Shown: in pieces, positions 53,020-64,000 of the stretch
Position numbering within the stretch: the first letter of the stretch is position 1
How the letters are laid out: each line of letters starts with the position of its first letter
Assembly (NCBI RefSeq): GCF_014905175.1
Contig: NC_057790.1
Location: 5,580,001-5,644,000, forward strand
Direction of reading: 5' to 3'
DNA length: 64,000 nucleotides
Origin: Aphidius gifuensis
Taxonomy: Eukaryota; Arthropoda; Insecta; Hymenoptera; Braconidae
Notes under the pieces: model-generated
The model's database searches: none
What the model was told of the DNA's origin: nothing
The model's input: the letters and a program-made list of their open reading frames with translations, nothing else
Translations under genes and position numbers: made by a program

Positions 53020-56000
53020 GTTAAGACGAAAACAGCAAAAAATCAAACATAAACTTGCAAAGAAATACAGTTACTTTTGTCATGAACAATTAATAACAGA
53101 CCACAATATTTAAAAAATGACTGTAAAATCATGTCAGCTTTAAATAATCCACAAAGATACATGTTACAAAATTTATTTCTGTTGGAAATATAATATTATT
53201 CTAATTATAAAATTTAAAATGAACTAAAAATTAGTGTGATCGCATGAGGCTGATTCTTGGAATAAATGACCGATGCTGGAAGTGTGATTTGAACAAAGGA
53301 ATGAGGAAATAATTTTATATCGATAATTCAAATTGGCTCAGTCTAATTGGGACTTTTCCTATTATTATTCTCAATAATTATTAAATAATTTAAATAAATA
53401 ATAAATATATAAGCTATAAATCCTAAAAATGCAGAAAAAAAATTTGCAGAATTGAAGAACAAAACAACAGACCATTTATGTCATCTTATCAGTAAAAGAG
53501 AGTCAAATAATTTGTACGAATATATTTACTCAAATACTTTTTTTAGCATTAAATTTTTCATATCTCGTATACGACTCATTAAAAAATATTGTTTGCTATA
53601 AAACTCTAGAATATCTCTTCTTTTCCCAGATAATAATAATACAAGAGAAAAGAAAAAAATGTATATATATATGAAAAAGAATACAGTATCGATGCCCCGT
53701 TGGTTGGCAAGTGCGGGGTAATTGCTTTCTTTCACTACAAGAGAGCTCATCTTATAACTTTAACCAAGGAACACCAGGAGCCTTTACTTTTTTGTATTCA
53801 ACGTTTCCCGATTACTTTCGCACACGATAGCATCTCTTGCGTTATAAAAATTCATACTAGCATGCATAATAGCATGAAGATATAAGTGAGACAGAAATCT
53901 TTACTTCGAAATTTCGTCTTTTTTATCTTATCCCGCTGGGAACCAAACATAAAACAGTGGCAGCACCATCAACGTCGCCTTGGAAAAAAATCGATAAATT
54001 TACGTGAACATATCTATAATACTGTATTAAAATATTAAATATTTTTTTAGCTTCACGATAAAAAAAATTCGATAGTTCAAAAAAATCAAAATCGTCAACT
54101 CATAATGCTCATTCTTTAGACTTAATAAATAATCTTTTAAAAGCCAATATGAAAAAAGAAATATTATATATATTAAAATTCAAAATTATTGAGGACTCTT
54201 TAGCATGAAATTCAGCAGTATCACGCCACCACTTTGGCATGATACTCAATTCATGTCATCAAAAATGATAAATGTAGATGGTGACAAGGATGATCTTGAT
54301 GACTTGCATTGACTGAATTACGCCCGCATGTTGCGCATCATGAAAATTGATACAAGTATACACATACAAAATAAAAAAAATATATATATATAATAAATAT
54401 ATATAAAGCTCTTGGTCGTTTGCTCATGCATATAAGAGCAAGGGACATGGATAAAGAAAAAGGCGTGTATAGACCATATTAGAGATGAACTTCTATCACA
54501 CAATTGGAAGATGATGAATATTCGATTTTTTGCTAACGTCATGAAAAAGATGCTTCGAAAAAAAAAAAAAAAAAAAAATGTATAACTTAATAAATAAATA
54601 ATTATCATTTTTTTTTTTTTTTTTTTGGCTCGACAAACAATCACAAAAGCCTGTAAAAATTAATTTTTCAATTTCATAAACAATTAGAAATAAAAGTCGT
54701 CAACATAAAAGTGAATAGCATAAAAATTGATATAAATTTTCAATTACTCTGAGCTCTAGATTATTCAAATAATATATTGTTATTACAATTATTTATATAT
54801 ATAGCTTTAGACAACGTCTCTGCACGCTCAGGCAATAATCATAACATTTAATGACAATGACAATTGATGTGCCCCCGGAAATGTGCGCTTTACGCTGAAA
54901 TCGCACTAGATATTCTATATGTTTCGCATCATCTATTCTACATGTGCCTTCAAAATAGTAAATATATATTATATGTATATATGCGTACATATGTATTCAA
55001 ATGTTCTATATTAATTTACTCGTATGATAGCATCGACTACGTATCCTTATCTATATATACATGTATATCTCTAATGTATCCAACTATTATATATTTCTGT
55101 GGGTGAATGTACCAACGCTCTATTAGACATGATTTATTAATATTTTAGTAGTTAGATATATACATGTGTATACACTGTGTACTAAAACTTGGTGCATATT
55201 ATTGATCCAATGTATGACTGTGCATACAGTATACATATATAATACAGAAGAAGAAATACGATAGCAATTTTACGTATATATAACCATGAATAGTGATCTC
55301 AATTACTTTTGACTTAAAATTTAGAGTATAAACGAGCCTATACGAACAATGAGGGTTACTAAATGCCCGCTAATTGCTATCCTTCTGTGCAATGGAAAAT
55401 TCAAAATCCGGAAAATCCGGCTTTAACAGTCGTGGTTGGTTTTGGACTGAGAACGAATGGCACTGAGATAGGAAAAAGGTAAAAAGAAAAATCACAGAAA
55501 AAGGTCCATTACACAAATATTCAAAATAACACAGAGAATGAAATTTTTTAGCACATAGATAAACCAAAATAAAATGATGCTTTGATAAAATAATAAAGTA
55601 AAATTTCATTTTTTATATTGTAGAAAAAATAATGGCTTAAAAAACTGGATTTTGAAAGATTAAACAACAGATATATCAATTATAATTAGCTAAGACTAAG
55701 CAATCCTTATGCATGTATGTTTGGATTAAGAAAAATTGTTTTTTTTTTTTTCTGCACTCTGCAATTCGCAGATTGCCTGCATCATTAAGTATAAAGCCCT
55801 GTTTTCAACTTCAATTACATTATCTGTATTTGGGGAAAGATAAGTGAAGTTTTATTTAAAATTACGTTCACCCTTTTCTACGACCCTTTATCTTAACTGA
55901 AGTAAAGAAATAAATAAAATCAGAAACAAGCAAGAACTGTTTGGTAATGAATAATGATGATTTAAATGCTGACTCTCAGTCATTTTCTCTATAACTTTAT

Positions 56001-59000
56001 AATTTTTTTGTGCATCCAGAAATAATTGAATTCGTGATATATATTTTTCAAAATTTGATGCTAAATGCTAAATTCATTTTGCGTATGCATGCATAATTGA
56101 AAAGTGCACTGCAAAGCTGCATAGATATATATGCAGTTTAAAGTTAAATAGATTAGAGACGCAAAGCGATCACAGAACCACGTTATTCCACTGCAGTCAA
56201 TATGATTTTACAGATGCATGCATTTTTTTTCTGTTTGATTCTTTACTCCTACTGTTTTTTTTCATGCGTCATGTCGTTTTTGAGTAATCCGTTAAAAATT
56301 TTTTATATGAATCATGCTTGATAAAATGCAATTTCTAATTTTAAAATACACGAGTTGAAAAAAAATTTAAAAAATGCATTTTAATCAATTTTTCAATGCG
56401 TAATAAAATGCAAAATCTACATGTTTCTTTTGAAAAAAAAAAAAATGTAAACTGAAACAACAGTGTAATAAATATTAAATTAAAAAAAAAAAAAACAATG
56501 AAATTGGAATTGCGGTGAAATCGAGTCTTTGTTTTATATTTTATTATTATTTTTTATTTTATATATTTTTCTCTAAAACGAAAAATAGAAAAGAAAAAAT
56601 ACACAATAACGTAATAACGAAAAAGCGTCACTCAAAGAGCAATCTTCTGTTGGCCACTCTCTCCTCAACAAAAGATGATGAAAAAATAAAATAATAAAAT
56701 AATAAAAAACTGGACATCCATTGTTAAGCTATGACCAAAACTAAAATGCCATTGCCAGTCGAGAAAATTAAATCCCCGGAAACCTTTATAAAGTATATAT
56801 CCCAACGAATTTTGTGATATTCTCGGGCTTCGCAATACACGTAAAAAACACATTTTTTCGCTGATGGGGTCTGATTGTCCAGTCGAGATGGACATGCGGC
56901 TTTTAGTTGGCTTCCAAACAGAAAGAACAAAGAGACAAATATATATAAAATAAAAAAAAAAATCGCATATACATAATAATAAAAAAAAACAACAACCATT
57001 TTACGTTGATTGTTCGGTATATATATTGAAATATACCCATGCATTTTATAGTTTTCCTGGCAATTTCATTTTTATAATTTGATAAATGCATATATATATA
57101 TTAATCTATTTTATAAATCATTTATTAAAACTGTTGAGCAATAATCTTTTTTATATTTTAATAAACGATGAAAGGAAAATAAAAAAATTTTGAGCATAAG
57201 TAGTTTAAAATGAAAACTCATTGGTGGGTTGAATTGTGGTATTATTGCGCCTATATTATGAGCCCTTCATACGTGCTCGAGTATTATGAGGGTGAGTAAA
57301 ATTGTTGGAAAAAAAAAACCCCCCACAGAGTGACTTATGTGCCACCTTCAATTCATAATGAAGATATATCGCTCTACATATATGACACTCTAATTCCCTA
57401 CAAGTCTTTTCTTTCTTTACTCACAACATTTAGTAATTTTTTTTTATTTTCATTTCTACTTATTTATTATTTATTTATTTTCATTTTTATTTATTTATTA
57501 ATTTCAATTTACTTTTTTTTATAATCATTCTGACATTCAATTATTCATCATAAAAAAAAAACAGAAAAAAAAAGTATAAATTTATAACTGTGTCGAACTG
57601 TGAATGATGACAAGAGTGACAAAGTAACAAGAGAACAAATCGATGAGGTTGTGCAATAGAAAATATTTTCCGTTCATCAATACATGACTGTAAATCGGTG
57701 GGAAAACTACGCCAGTATTTCAACTATTGAATGATTCATTAGCAAACGAATACCTCACTACCATAAATGTACAATGAGTTTTTATTATTTTTTTTTTTTT
57801 CATATATTGTTTTTTTTATACACATTTACTTTTTTTTTTTTGTGATGTAGAAATAATTAAAAAGCTTTTAGAATCACAAAAAAAAAAAAAAATTTAATTG
57901 ATATATAAATAAAAATTCATATGAGAATAAAAATTTATTTACATTTTTAATTTTTATAAATGGATTAATTTATAAATTAAAAATAATAACAAATATGAAA
58001 AAATTATTTTGAGCTAATTATTTAGAAAATAAAACAATTAGATCAACAGCTCATGTAGACAGATTAAAAAAAAAAAGACTATACACGCCTAACGAATTTC
58101 AACGTAGAAGACTCATTGACTGTCAATTTTTTTCTTCACAAGATTGTGCAATTACAATTTATTGCTGTCTACATTGATACACATCGTTTAAACAGATGAA
58201 AAAAAAAAAAAAAAAACAAGAAGTTAGATGAACGATGTCGAGACCAATTACAAACTTGTTTTTTTTTTTATAATTTATAATTTATTTATTATATTTAATT
58301 TTTTGTTAATTCCCTAAGGAAATAAAAGTAATAAATTTTCAACGATGAATAAATATGAGTATATATCTATACAAGTAATCCTTAATTTTCCAGTACACTG
58401 ATTTACTTGGTATTTCGCTTTGAATCCTTTGAGAATAACAATTAGCAATTTTAATCCTTGAAGAAAAATGACTGAAAGCTGGACTATCCAAAAGAATGAA
58501 GTAAAGAAAAAAAAAAAAATAATACGAAAGGCTAATATCCTATTATAATATTTCACCACTGCCATTTTTTTAACTAAAAGAAAAATATACGAAGCAAAGA
58601 AGGAAAAAAAAATAAAAGTATTTGGCATATAAGAAAGTCAACTGAAGAATCAAAGGGATGAAAAAAAAAATTGAAGCTATAAAGAAACAGCAAAATGAAA
58701 TGTTTAGTCTCATGGCAATTAACAGTAGAATTACGAGGAAAAACCCTTCTCAAATTGAAACCCGTGTGTATTTATCCTCAGGAAATGTTCCCATTGGATT
58801 TTCACTTCAGCAAAAAAAAAAATTTATTATTATCCCATAAGGAATGGCAATGAATGACTGCGAATATAAAAACAAGGGTGAATTTTTTTGTTTCTTTTTT
58901 TTTAAATCATTTAATTTAAATATTATTCTGAGCGTTAATGTAAATACAATATATTTACTGACAAATAAAAACAATATAGATGTCAAATTTTAATACGAAA

Positions 59001-62000
59001 AAAAGGAGAAAATTCTCACACGTATTACACCATGAAACTGAGATTAACTATAAGTCATTTAAATATTGTGATAAATATCAAAATAAATATTGCATATATG
59101 AGAATGAAGACGTGACTTACGATTTCACGATTGGCCATGCTCAATGCAAATTACTCTTTCTACGTTATTTATTATCATTGAGCCAATAACTATATGCGAG
59201 CCCTGAAGAAGATGGATAAAGACCTCCTATTGGGATACCCAAGAAAAAGCTAGACACGCACAATTTTATACAAATATACAAACACTCACACACATGTACA
59301 TTAACAACAATACTACTGACTTGTGTTATGTGAAAACCTACTGTTTTTCGTCTAATGCATAACCATTCAAATAATCACCGATCGTTTTGCACGGGGATTA
59401 TCAGACTCTTATCGAAAAACACCAGTTAACAGAATGATATTCCCCTTTGTTACAAAGGTTAAATGCCTATTTATTTTTGTATCGTATATAATATTAAATA
59501 TCATATTATATCTCAACTTGATTTTAAATTGGATTCACTGATTTTTATTTTTATTTATGACCAATGGAAATAATAAATAAAATAAATATATTAAAAATTA
59601 ATTAAAAACAAAATAATATAAAGAAATTTAATATCTACTGGCTACTTTTTTATGTTTTCTTTTTGCGAAACTGAATTTATAAAAATTTCACGAATTGTGG
59701 TGGAAGGTTATACATAAATAAAAAATGTATAGAAACCCTTTCAATTAAATTACACAATCGTACAAGTATTGACTTCAACAAAAAATGAATCCGAGTATTA
59801 TTAGGTTTACTATTTACTGTCAATTTATATTTATTTTTTTCCACTCGAAATACACATGCCATTGACATTGTTGTTGTTGCTTTTTTTTATTGTATATTTT
59901 TTATTCTTTTGTAGGTACAGTGTAAAAATACACTTATGTATTTCATATATGCATAACCCCTTAAAGCCACAACACAATCTACATGCAATGCCCTTTTTAA
60001 AAAAAAAAATTTCATTCCCAGAAATTCGTTTCCGATTTAGCGCGTGCTGCTTGTAAAATCAGTATATCCGGGTGTCAAAGCTATGTCATCCCGACACAAG
60101 CATGATCGTCTCGACATCATTTTTAAATTCGATCAATGGATGATGTCAACCGTAAAACACTTTTAGGGTTGAAATTTAAAAAGCCATGGGTGCGATACGA
60201 TGAGCGAATATATACAGTCGATGTAAAATTGCTGTTACAATCGTAAAGAAGATGGAAAATGCGAGAGAGATAATTCAGTTGAGACAAATTGATGATAAAA
60301 ATAAAACGTACGAGAGAGATAAAATTTGAAAAATAAATACTTGGCAATGGGAGAGAAATAAAAAAATTATTGGATGAAGCAGAAATAAATAAAAATAAAA
60401 AAAAAAAAAACTCATGTCAGAGGGTTGTAGTGATGAAACTAAATTCATTTTGACGTGTGTCGGACTTGTCAACTGAGTGTTTTTTTTTTTACATCTAAAC
60501 GCTTGAAGCATCACCAGTAAACAATTAATGGTAGATGATGTGTGAAAACTATATACTTTTTTGTCAATAAATTTCATTGGTTTTTTATTTTTAAATTACC
60601 TATGAGGCTATTTATATTTATGTTACCGTAACATAAATTATTTGCACGAATTTATTTGTAAAACAACTAAAGATATTTGTGTAAATAAATGTTTTATTTT
60701 TTTACCTTAAACATGGTCCATCTCGTGTGAGGCATCATTGTCTAGTGGTCATATTGTGATTATTCTCAGCACCAAGATAAATACTCTGCACACAAATATC
60801 CAAACTCGTTCTGAAAAATTAATTCAATTACATACAATTAGATATTTCTTATTATTATTCTTTTATTATAAAAACTATATAAAACTATGTACAAAATAAA
60901 TTTCTTTTAACAATAAATTGATGTTATTTTGTAGTTAAAAAATTTAATAAATGAATGAACAAATCTATTCATATACATGAGTGAATGTCAATTAAATAAA
61001 AAAAATAAAAAAGCAAATATAAATTGAAAAAAATCAGTTTAAATTAATTTGGTGTACACTACTCATCCGTGTATAATTTTCGTGTTTCAATCATGTGCCT
61101 TAAATTCTCTAAAATCCAGTTATCTATATTGGGAGTACGGATCACAACAAAACTATCTATCTATGGCTGGACAAATGCACTTATACATTGCAATATATTT
61201 AGGGGATGCAGGAGTAGTCATAGATGTACCAGACAGATTTAACACTCGTGATCTGATTCTGAATCAATCGACGCTGGTTTACGCTCAATTTACAATCTAC
61301 TCAGATTTCATGTATCTACCATCCAATATATAAATACAGCCCGATTAAAAAAATAAAAAATAAATGAAACCCAAAAAAAAAAAAAAAAACCTTCAATCTA
61401 TCCTAAAATCAAATTACATCTTCATTATTATTATTTTCATTTTTCTTTTCTTTCTCAATCAATCACATGTCAAATAAATATAAATTAAAGTATGTGTCAT
61501 TTAACAAATTGAGATTCAGTTGAGAAATAATATAAAAAAATCAAATAATAATCAGTTTTATAATAAAAAAAAAAAAGCCAACAGCATGCTTATATAGTTT
61601 TAAAAACCAGATGATGCTCTTTCTCTCTCGCGAATTACGAAAGATAGTGTTAAACATTGCCTGTGGCTTATATAATTTTTTAAACGTTTAAATTATTATT
61701 ATAAAAGTAGAGCAGTAACACGTGATTTCAAAGCTATTAATATACACGTGTCAATATAAAATTCTCACACTTGACAAAGATATAAATCTTATTTTTAATT
61801 TATAAAAATATATAGCCACATGTATCAATATTATTTAATTGATATTTAATCATAATCGCATAAATAATTATTAAACACCATTAGAATGGAAAATGGATTT
61901 TGGTATATGTATTATTATTGAGCATACAGAGAGATCAGTCGAATCGATCACACATGCTGAGGCAATTTCTCCGGTCAGTTGCTCATCAATGCTGATAATG

Positions 62001-64000
62001 GCACAACCTTACTCTCTCACTCACCTTCTAGAACTTGAGGTTTCTGCTTACATCGCATATACTCGATGTATATATATTATATATGGTAAATATATGTATA
62101 TGCACAACTCCTCTAATAGGCATATAATCGTTATGCATATAGCGTATATGTGTCCACACACCAACCAACATCCGGCTGGCTCAAATCGACATGCGGTGCG
62201 ATTACATATGCACATGGCTCATCCTTGCATGATATATACACGCTAACTCAAAACAACTTGATAAAAATATCATGATTCAAAATTTTTATAAATTAAAAAT
62301 TTATATGTGTACGAAGTAGTGTTGACTACTTTGATAAAGATTAAAAAAAAAAAAATGAAAATAAAATTATATACATTAAAATACTCGAGTCAATTGGCTG
62401 AGAATGATTAATGAAATAAAATTGAGTGTATGCACTGTATACTAGTGAAGCTTAAAACAAAAATATATACTGATAAAATATATGAGTGATGGTGTATATG
62501 TCAAAACCAACTGTCACATTCGCATAACCGCATTGATATGAAAATTATACTGAATTAGTATAATACTATATATACTTTTGCATAAAACATGTAACGGAAA
62601 TGTATTTTATGATGAAAAAATAATATGATAATATCAATTTATAAAAGCGGAAAAATAAGAGACAATTGTCAAATTAATTTTCCAGGAAATTGTAGATATA
62701 ATTGTGGATTATAAGGAAAACTAATTTAATATTACAGACGAATGGTCAATGACCATCAACTGTCAAGTAGAATAAAAAAAAATAATAATAATAAAAGTAG
62801 CTACGATCACGTTTACCAGCTAACATATTAAAAGTAAATCACATGAAATTGAAGGGTATTATTACACAAGTCCATGACCATCAATTTTATTTCACTTTAC
62901 AGCGTCCCTGGATTTTCAAGTACATAAATGTACATAAGTATAAAAGGTCGAATAAAAAAAAATAAAAGAAAGGAAAAAAGAAAAGAGTAAATGTTGAAAT
63001 GGCAAAGATCCCTCTGCACCTCAAATCATTCACCAAGACAGTTGGATATAAATAATCGAATATTTGCATTTTATTTTTATTCTCTCACTTTTATTCATCG
63101 TGACTTTAGCATATATATATAATAATAATAAAAATAATATGCATAGAAATGAGTACCTATACTACTAGCAATTTTCAAAGATAGATGCAGCTACTTCACG
63201 AGATATATATGCCGAAAGTTTTAGTGCCCACTAAATTTCAACTAGCCCAGTGAATATATTCTTGGGTGAGAAGAAAAAAAATATATATATGTAATACGAC
63301 ACTTGTTGCATAAAAGGGCATTATGCTAAGTAAACTTAGACCCAAAAAAAAAAACAAAATAAAATATTAAAAATTATTCACAAATATTTATCCCAACAAT
63401 TTGTCAAGCATTTTTGTATATATAAACAAAATGTAAAAAGAATTTTTTAATATTTGCCTTTGAATTTTGCATTTATAAAATTTTAATAACTAAAATGACA
63501 AAATAATGAAATAGTTGATTGAAACATGTTACAAAATCAGCGACCATAGTAATATGCATATTGAAAAATCCATGGAAGTGAAAAAAAAAGGAAATATATA
63601 TTTTAAATATACACATGAAACAATATAACTATTCATCGATCACCGTCCAAAACAGTGCAATCAACGTCAAGTGATCTTCATTTTGAGGGTGTTGGACACA
63701 ATAAATTTGAGTGCATACAATTACATTGCATGAGAGACAATAGCTTGTGAGTGATAAAGATAGAAAATATATATGCGAGTTTTGTTACAACGGGTGTGAT
63801 TGTCGTATGTCCTCCCATCAAAGTGGACAGTTTACAGATGAATTGAATGCGCAACCCTTCTATTCCCTCTGAATTTCCTCTCGCTTACAATCTACGCAAT
63901 ATAATAACATGGAAGCCTATGGGCAGCGCCGGATGCTATTACTCAGGTGTAATTGCATTCGTCGGTATATATTCACCATCAGTTAAAAAAATAAATAAAC
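53020..64000. other. AT-rich non-coding stretch, no gene recognised
   Basis: Homopolymers and TA-rich simple sequence dominate. The longest chance frames (61049-61333, 61893-62246 and 58980-59189 on plus; 54318-54644 and 58314-58628 on minus) show no recognisable domain. More balanced patches occur near 56.6-56.9, 59.2-59.45, 61.9-62.25 and 63.6-63.95 kb. A short tRNA-like D-arm string near 60731 lacks the rest of a tRNA. Confidence 0.5.

Noticed and set aside
53526..53885. Opposed short frames around 53.5-53.9 kb
   Set aside because: They are antisense shadows or low-complexity; no domain seen on either strand.
58980..59189. 69-codon plus-strand frame starting Met-Ser-Asn-Phe
   Set aside because: Lys/Asn/Tyr-rich as expected from composition; no family match.
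60731..60775. tRNA-like D-arm string (GCATCATTGTCTAGTGGTCA)
   Set aside because: No anticodon stem, T-arm or matching acceptor 3' strand follows; at best a decayed 5' half.
61049..61333. 94-codon plus-strand frame of mixed composition
   Set aside because: Less biased than most, but no recognisable motif and no supporting splice sites; not listed as a gene.
61893..62246. 117-codon plus-strand frame
   Set aside because: His/Met/Tyr-rich from ATATG/CATAT-type sequence; no domain recognised, and another reading is equally open nearby. Could be revisited with transcript data.

Overview
This window looks like arthropod, most probably insect, nuclear DNA. By eye it is about three quarters A+T, with hundreds of poly(A)/poly(T) runs, no dense coding and no bacterial-type operons. 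Eukaryotic tRNA genes end in T-runs, and there are remains of a Jockey-type non-LTR retrotransposon. The order is not determinable from this; a very AT-rich genome such as some parasitoid wasps would fit, but that is a guess. No complete protein-coding host gene could be recognised, so most of the window is intergenic or intronic. Layout: 1-14980 is AT-rich non-coding DNA with islands of more balanced composition (near 7.1-8.0, 10.8-11.7, 12.1-12.4 and 13.5-14.0 kb). Positions 14990-16568 hold a bounded insertion: a 9-bp target-site duplication, terminal inverted repeats with the core TGTTGCCGCGATA, CGATA-rich subterminal DNA, and eight tandem copies of a unit of about 174 bp. It reads as a non-autonomous DNA transposon carrying a minisatellite. 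From 16578 to 45773 there is again no recognisable gene, only splice-signal candidates: a probable minus-strand first exon and promoter ending at 32089, and a plus-strand pair with a donor at 37801 and a possible 49-nt exon at 38383-38431. The most feature-rich part is 45.7-53.1 kb. It has four tRNA genes: two identical tRNA-Leu(TAA) genes about 1.2 kb apart, one tRNA-Gln(CTG), and a minus-strand tRNA-Leu(TAG). Two Jockey-type fragments lie among them. One (48012-48871) carries the end of ORF1 with its zinc knuckles and the first codons of ORF2. It is cut at both ends and flanked exactly by a 94-bp direct repeat. The other (52304-52905) is a broken reverse-transcriptase C-terminus whose A-run tail coincides with the Pol III terminator of the tRNA-Leu(TAG) gene. 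From 53020 to 64000 nothing functional could be supported. The points most worth following up are the minisatellite-bearing transposon, the doubly truncated retrotransposon piece inside its 94-bp repeat, and the retrotransposon fragment abutting a tRNA terminator.
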